Origin: an uncultured Planctomycetota bacterium
Lineage (GTDB): Bacteria > Planctomycetota > Phycisphaerae > SM23-33
Length of the DNA: 64,000 nt
Direction: 5' to 3'
Assembly (NCBI GenBank): GCA_903892515.1
Contig: CAITIS010000077.1
Location: 1-64,000, forward strand
Part shown: piece by piece, positions 59,979 through 64,000 of the stretch
How positions within the stretch are numbered: position 1 is the first letter of the stretch
Layout of the letters: each line of letters opens with the position of its first letter
The notes under the pieces: model-generated
Seen by the model: only the letters and a program-made list of their open reading frames with translations
What the model was told of the DNA's origin: nothing
The model's database searches: none
Made by a program: the position numbers and the translations under genes

Positions 59979-61405
59979 ATCCGCATGTGATGACGCTGCT
60001 TGCACACCGGAGCAGACGACAGACGCGGCGGCACGAAGCCGATCTGAGCCATTCCCCCGCGCGTCCGACACACGCCGCCTGGCTGTATGTGACAATGGGG
60101 CTGTTGACGTTTCTGTGGAGCAATGGCGCCCAGATATCCATCCTGCAGCACCCGGACTATAACAATTTCTTGCGGCTCCTGACCCTGGTGCCGGTGGGGC
60201 TGGGCGTGTGTATGTTGTTCAAGCAGGGCCTTGCCAGGGAGATATGGCACGATGTGTACTTTCGGGCAATCCTGGTGCTGCTACTGGTCATATTTGTTCC
60301 AACGTTGATTACGGGCGTGGGACTATATGGCCAGGGCCTCGTCGAGGTGGTGCGTTTGCCGCTGCCGCATTACGCCATGCTGATCTTTGTGTTGTTGTAT
60401 TGTTGGGTGCGGCCGGGGCAGTCGCTGGCGTGCGTGATTGCCCCGCTGTGTGTCGTGATCGTGGCTGTGGCCTTGCTGTACGTGGCGGCATCGTTCTTCC
60501 CGGGACTTGTCGGGACAATGTTGACGCCATCGAGCCAGATCGAAGACCGCTTCAATCGTATCCGGTTGTCAGGCGGGGCAATCAACAATCTGGTCGTCTT
60601 CGTCTCGCTGTACTGCGTGGTCCTGGTGTCCTCCGACACTGCCCCCAAACTTACCAGGAGAGCGGCGCTGCTGGCGCTGCCAGTTCTGTTCTATTACCTG
60701 ACCTACGTGCTCGCGAGCCGGACTCGGCTGTTTGTGGTCGGCGGCTGTATCGTGGTGCACTGTGTGCTCGGCGCCGGCAACGCCCGTCGGCGGATTGCGA
60801 TTATCCTTACCGCCGCGTTGGCTCTTCTGGCCGGCGAACTGGTGATGGCCGACGGGCCGATTACCAGGTTGACACGGAGCTACGAGTCCCTCGTCGAGGA
60901 GACAACGCACGACCGGGGCAATGTGGGGATACGTTTCGACTGCATGCAATACTACTGGAACGAGTTTGTCGCCAGCGGGTATGTTGGAACCGGCTTGCTT
61001 TCCGCGGCGCGGTATTCAGATGCCGGCGTCGGTGAAGGCATGCTGAAAGGGTACAACCTCGCCGATATCGGCATCGCGGCCGTGTTGTTCGAGTTCGGCC
61101 TGCAAGGGATAATCGTAACCGTGTGGCTGGTGGTACGCCTGTATAAAGACACGCGTGAGGTGCGCAAGAGAGGAACCGGATATAGTCGCGATCTGGCCGT
61201 GGCAATCCAGCTCTACCTGCTGTTCTACATTGTCAGCGGGTATCATATCTTTCTGTGGTACGAGTATGCCTTTGAATGGGGCGTCTTGCTGTTCGCGGTT
61301 TCGCTGATGCGCAGGAGCCTTGAACTGCCGGGCGAGGTCACGTCACGAAACATGGGGGCACTCCAGAGGAAGGCTGTGTTGTCTCCTGGGGGCGTCAAGG
61401 CGTGA
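59975..61405 (+). CDS. Second O-antigen polymerase/ligase-like membrane protein
   Basis: Start ATG 59975 (ATGA overlap). The 476-residue protein has about 11 membrane helices (WLYVTMGLLTFLWSNG, ILVLLLVIFVPTLITGVGLY, AVALLYVAASFFPGLVGTML, YCVVLVSSDTAPK, AIILTAALALLAGELVM) and a periplasmic loop with DRGNVGIRFDCMQYYWNEF and VGTGLLSAARYSDAGVGEG. This matches the Wzy/WaaL style, with the role of polymerising repeat units. The locus therefore encodes two such proteins (the other at 50137). Confidence 0.82.
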   Translation: MNPHVMTLLAHRSRRQTRRHEADLSHSPARPTHAAWLYVTMGLLTFLWSNGAQISILQHPDYNNFLRLLTLVPVGLGVCMLFKQGLAREIWHDVYFRAILVLLLVIFVPTLITGVGLYGQGLVEVVRLPLPHYAMLIFVLLYCWVRPGQSLACVIAPLCVVIVAVALLYVAASFFPGLVGTMLTPSSQIEDRFNRIRLSGGAINNLVVFVSLYCVVLVSSDTAPKLTRRAALLALPVLFYYLTYVLASRTRLFVVGGCIVVHCVLGAGNARRRIAIILTAALALLAGELVMADGPITRLTRSYESLVEETTHDRGNVGIRFDCMQYYWNEFVASGYVGTGLLSAARYSDAGVGEGMLKGYNLADIGIAAVLFEFGLQGIIVTVWLVVRLYKDTREVRKRGTGYSRDLAVAIQLYLLFYIVSGYHIFLWYEYAFEWGVLLFAVSLMRRSLELPGEVTSRNMGALQRKAVLSPGGVKA

Positions 61406-62379
61406 TCCGGGATCTCTCGGTAGTGGTGATCGCCCGGAATGAGAGTTTCGGAATTCGCAAGTGCCTTGGGGCGCTGACTTCTCTGCCGATGGAGAATAGC
61501 CAGATCATTTGTATCGACTCGGGATCCACGGATGACACTCGGGCCATAATGGACTCATACGCTCGTACCTGCCACGCTGTTGAGGTGCATTCGATTCAGG
61601 GTATTCTCAATGCCGCGGTTGCTCGAAATGCGGGAATGCGGCTGGTGAGCAGGGATTTCCTCCTGTTCCTCGACGGTGACATGGAGGTCGAGCAGGAATT
61701 CGTGGAACAGGCGCTGGAGATTCTGCGCTGCGGCCAGGCGGGAATGGTCACCGGCCAGTTGAAGGAAACATACTATTCCCCGGATTTCGCGGGGCCACTG
61801 CGTGTTGTGCAGGATAGGTTCCATGTGCATCGGCAAAGGCGATTCTGGCATAGTGGCGGGGCGTTCATGGTGCGCAGCAGCATCGCGCGGGCGGCTGGCT
61901 TGTGGGATGAGTCGCTGGCGGTGAACGAGGACTACGACTACACGTTGCGGCTATCGAGGTTGACTCGTGGGTTGGCAATACCCGTAGCCATGGGCACGCA
62001 CCACACATTGCAGCGGCGTCCGGCGCCTCTCGACGATCTCAGGAAAGGGCGGCCGCTGTGTTTTGGAGTGGTCGTACGCAGGAATCTTGACCGGCCAGTC
62101 GTGTTGCTGGATCTGATGCGTCGCAGCGGCGTCGGCACGGAAGGGCTGGCGCTGCTGCTGCTCGTCACGGCCATCGTGATGGCGTCTGTTGCCTGTGGCT
62201 GGTCGCGCGGCTGGGTGTCAGTTCTGGCTGTTGTGTGCGGCTTCTGCCTGTTCGACCTAATACAGAGTATTCGCCGCCGGCAGTCATTGTGGAACCGATT
62301 TGTGGCGCACTACGTGTGCGCATTGCCGGTGATCGCGGGGATCTGCGGCGCTGGGCCGAGGGCCTCGCAAGCAGGTTAG
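61402..62379 (+). CDS. Glycosyltransferase family 2 protein
   Basis: Start GTG 61402, overlapping the previous stop (GTGA). The 325-residue protein has the GT-A pattern: VVVIARNESFGIRKCLGAL, ICIDSGSTDDTRAIM, AVARNAGMRLVSRDFLLFLD with the DGDME metal motif (LDGDME), and GGAFMVRSSIARAAGLWDE plus NEDYDYTLR. Two membrane helices near the C-terminus tether it to the inner membrane. It likely adds one sugar to the lipid-linked repeat. Confidence 0.94.
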   Translation: MIRDLSVVVIARNESFGIRKCLGALTSLPMENSQIICIDSGSTDDTRAIMDSYARTCHAVEVHSIQGILNAAVARNAGMRLVSRDFLLFLDGDMEVEQEFVEQALEILRCGQAGMVTGQLKETYYSPDFAGPLRVVQDRFHVHRQRRFWHSGGAFMVRSSIARAAGLWDESLAVNEDYDYTLRLSRLTRGLAIPVAMGTHHTLQRRPAPLDDLRKGRPLCFGVVVRRNLDRPVVLLDLMRRSGVGTEGLALLLLVTAIVMASVACGWSRGWVSVLAVVCGFCLFDLIQSIRRRQSLWNRFVAHYVCALPVIAGICGAGPRASQAG

Positions 62380-62392
62380 AAACTACCCCAGA

Positions 62393-62476
62393 ACTCACCG
62401 CAGAGGCCGCGAAGAACGCAGAGAGAAGCTTCTGTGCAACATTTAAGCTTCCCGATCTCTGCGGTCTGCGGTGAAG
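62393..62476. repeat. Dispersed CTCTGCGG-type inverted repeat
   Basis: ACTCACCGCAGAGGCCGCGA and, about 60 bases on, TCTCTGCGGTCTGCGGTGAA are inverted relatives of each other and of the motif near 428, 24134 and 40347. It fills most of the 202-base gap between two glycosyltransferase genes. Confidence 0.6.
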
Positions 62477-62581
62477 CAGTCTTTGAGACAATCACTTAGT
62501 CACAAGAGTGGAGTTCGGTTTGCAGGGCACGGCTGAGACCGGCAAGCTAATGGCTCCCGCGCCGGACGGAATGAAGAAGAA

Positions 62582-63769
62582 GTGAAATCCCGAATACTGG
62601 TGATGGAAGGCTGCAACTACGTGGACTTCCCCATGGGCGGAAGTCTTACGTTTGTCAAGCAGTTGTGCAAGGCCTTGGGCAACCGCCTGGCCCTGGTTGG
62701 GCTGTCGACCGACGAAACGCCGGTGGGACGATGGGTGCAGCGGCGAATAGACGGGGTGGAGTACGCATATTTTGCCACGCACCACTGTCGGCCACAGGCT
62801 TCCAAGCCGCTGATCCCGGCCAGGATCACCTGTCATTGGAATTTGCGTCGCCACCTGGACGCGATCCGTTCAGTTGGCATTGGGGATGTCTTCATCAGCT
62901 CGCCGGAACTGCTGATGGCAGCGTCGTCGGCGTCCTGGGACAGCATTTGCTACTGCTTTCCGGGCGTGGAGAACCCTGTCGCCAATTCGCGCTACCCTTG
63001 GCTGCGATGGACGGCGGCGCTGGTCGAGCGGCGGCTCTTTAAGACGCTGAAGAACGTCGATCGCATCCTGGCCAGCGCCGACGACGCGTCGATCGATGCC
63101 CTCGTCAAGCGAAGTCGCGGGCTGTTGTCCCGCGAGCAGATCGTGCAGTTCCCCACCCGGTTTGACAGCGACATCTTCCGCCCGCAAGATAAGCAGCACG
63201 CTCGCGAGCAACTCGGCTTGAATGGCGGCGGGTTCATCGTCGTGGCCAGCGGCCGGCTCAACTGGGGCAAGGGCTGGGATCTGATCCTTGAAAGTGCCGT
63301 CCTGGCGAAACGAGATCGCCCTGAGCTTGAAGTGGTCTTCGTGGGCGACGGCGAGGATCGTCAGTTGCTGCGAGGCCGGGCCCAGACACTGGGGCTCCAG
63401 GCCAATGTGCGCATCACGGGATATGTTGTGCCCGAACAGGTTTCGGCGTATCTCAATGCCGCCGACGTGGTGGCAGTGGGATCGCATCGCGAAGGTTGGT
63501 CGATTGCCATGCTGGAGGCCATTGCGTGCGGCAAGGCGATCGTAACCACGGCCGTCAGCGGCGCCACGGCGATGGTGCGCGACGGCGAAAACGGCTTTGT
63601 CATCGGCACGCGCGATCCGCAGGAATACGCCCAGCGCATGCTTGCGGCGGCGAGCCTGCCTGGCTCTCAACAGGTAAGCCTGGAGATAGCCAGGCAGTAC
63701 GATTCCCACCATCTTGCCTCGGACTTGGCCAAGCTGTGGCCGCCAATGGCAAAGGCGCTGCAACAGTGA
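62582..63769 (+). CDS. Glycosyltransferase family 4 protein
   Basis: Start GTG 62582 (KSRILVMEGCNYVDFPMGG). The 395-residue GT-B protein has the N-terminal acceptor motif with GGSLTFVKQLCKAL and a C-terminal Rossmann domain: VVASGRLNWGKGWDLILESA, EVVFVGDGEDRQLL, VRITGYVVPEQVSAYLNAAD and the donor-sugar EX7E-type region HREGWSIAMLEAIACGKAIV. It would transfer a sugar from a nucleotide donor in the cytoplasm. The start has only a weak purine run upstream. Confidence 0.93.
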   Translation: MKSRILVMEGCNYVDFPMGGSLTFVKQLCKALGNRLALVGLSTDETPVGRWVQRRIDGVEYAYFATHHCRPQASKPLIPARITCHWNLRRHLDAIRSVGIGDVFISSPELLMAASSASWDSICYCFPGVENPVANSRYPWLRWTAALVERRLFKTLKNVDRILASADDASIDALVKRSRGLLSREQIVQFPTRFDSDIFRPQDKQHAREQLGLNGGGFIVVASGRLNWGKGWDLILESAVLAKRDRPELEVVFVGDGEDRQLLRGRAQTLGLQANVRITGYVVPEQVSAYLNAADVVAVGSHREGWSIAMLEAIACGKAIVTTAVSGATAMVRDGENGFVIGTRDPQEYAQRMLAAASLPGSQQVSLEIARQYDSHHLASDLAKLWPPMAKALQQ

Positions 63770-63821
63770 GGACATCGCGGCCTACTGCGAGTCGGGCATT
63801 CCGACAAATGGTGAAGCATTT

Positions 63822-64000
63822 GTGAAAGTGCTGATGGTTCACAACGAGTACGGCGCGCTTAGTGGCGAAGAGGTCATTGTCGCGCGGATGGTGCAATTGT
63901 TGCGCGATCATGGCCACCAGGTGGCGATGCTGACGCGCTGCAGCGCGGACATCCACGGCTTGACCGGCAAGACGCGGGCGCTGTTCTCGGGCATATATTC
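63822..64000 (+). CDS. Glycosyltransferase family 4, N-terminal fragment (cut by window end)
   Basis: From GTG 63822 the frame reads KVLMVHNEYGALSGEEVIVA and continues open for 59 codons to the window end. The MVHNxYxxxSGEE pattern is the typical start of GT4 glycosyltransferases of exopolysaccharide loci. It lies 53 bases after the previous GT4 gene on the same strand, so it is the next member of the operon. Confidence 0.8.
   Translation, partial: MKVLMVHNEYGALSGEEVIVARMVQLLRDHGHQVAMLTRCSADIHGLTGKTRALFSGIY

Overview
The window is high-GC bacterial DNA, most likely from a planctomycete and probably of the Phycisphaerae type. I infer this from two giant surface proteins with the LEPR-XLL N-terminal signature (residues NLERRLLL and ESLEQRLLL), tandem choice-of-anchor-D and ELWKSDGT repeats, a PEP-CTERM protein, a planctomycete-style tyrosine recombinase remnant, and gene ends studded with palindromic repeats. 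No taxonomic marker gene is present, so the placement is an inference.

Positions 1-11.6 kb: a large left-handed beta-helix protein runs into a tRNA-Ser(UGA), next to a broken composite integrase. Then comes a tightly overlapping minus-strand operon (11397 to 3983) of eight genes: a sugar-phosphate epimerase-like TIM barrel, the two halves of a split transketolase, an ADP-ribosylglycohydrolase, a GntR/FadR repressor, an iron alcohol dehydrogenase, an RpiB-type isomerase and a zinc methyltransferase of the UroD/MtaA superfamily. Two identical ATTGTACACAAT palindromes at its head are probably the operator of the GntR protein. The genes read as a dedicated carbohydrate catabolic pathway whose substrate cannot be named from sequence.

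Positions 11.7-31.1 kb: a 2873-residue secreted protein with 16 choice-of-anchor-D repeats; a divergent alpha/alpha-barrel glycosidase-like enzyme; an eIF1/SUI1 protein; a UroD/MtaA-like methyltransferase divergent from an AraC regulator with a PocR-like sensor region; and a five-gene envelope operon (three or four lipoproteins including an M48 peptidase, and a CHASE2 membrane protein) behind a recognisable sigma-70-like promoter.

Positions 31.1-48 kb: a 2103-residue LEPR-XLL protein built of two homologous halves, each with 16 ELWKSDGT repeats and a Calx-beta domain; PPK2 polyphosphate kinase and 6-phosphofructokinase; an RND tripartite efflux operon (outer-membrane factor, adaptor, pump) with heptamer repeats and a long hairpin inside it; and a XylR-like regulator.

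Positions 48.6-64 kb: a PEP-CTERM protein, a short secreted protein, then a long exopolysaccharide operon: O-antigen ligase-like protein with a C-terminal soluble region, NusG-like antiterminator, WecA/MraY-type initiating transferase, hexapeptide acyltransferase, Wzx flippase, FrhB-like iron-sulphur protein, polysaccharide pyruvyl transferase, a second Wzy-like polymerase, and three glycosyltransferases, the last cut by the window end. PEP-CTERM proteins and exopolysaccharide loci commonly co-occur, but no exosortase is visible here.

At least four families of palindromic dispersed repeats occupy the gaps, and one copy appears to lie inside a coding sequence. No CRISPR array, rRNA, complete insertion sequence or replication origin was seen.
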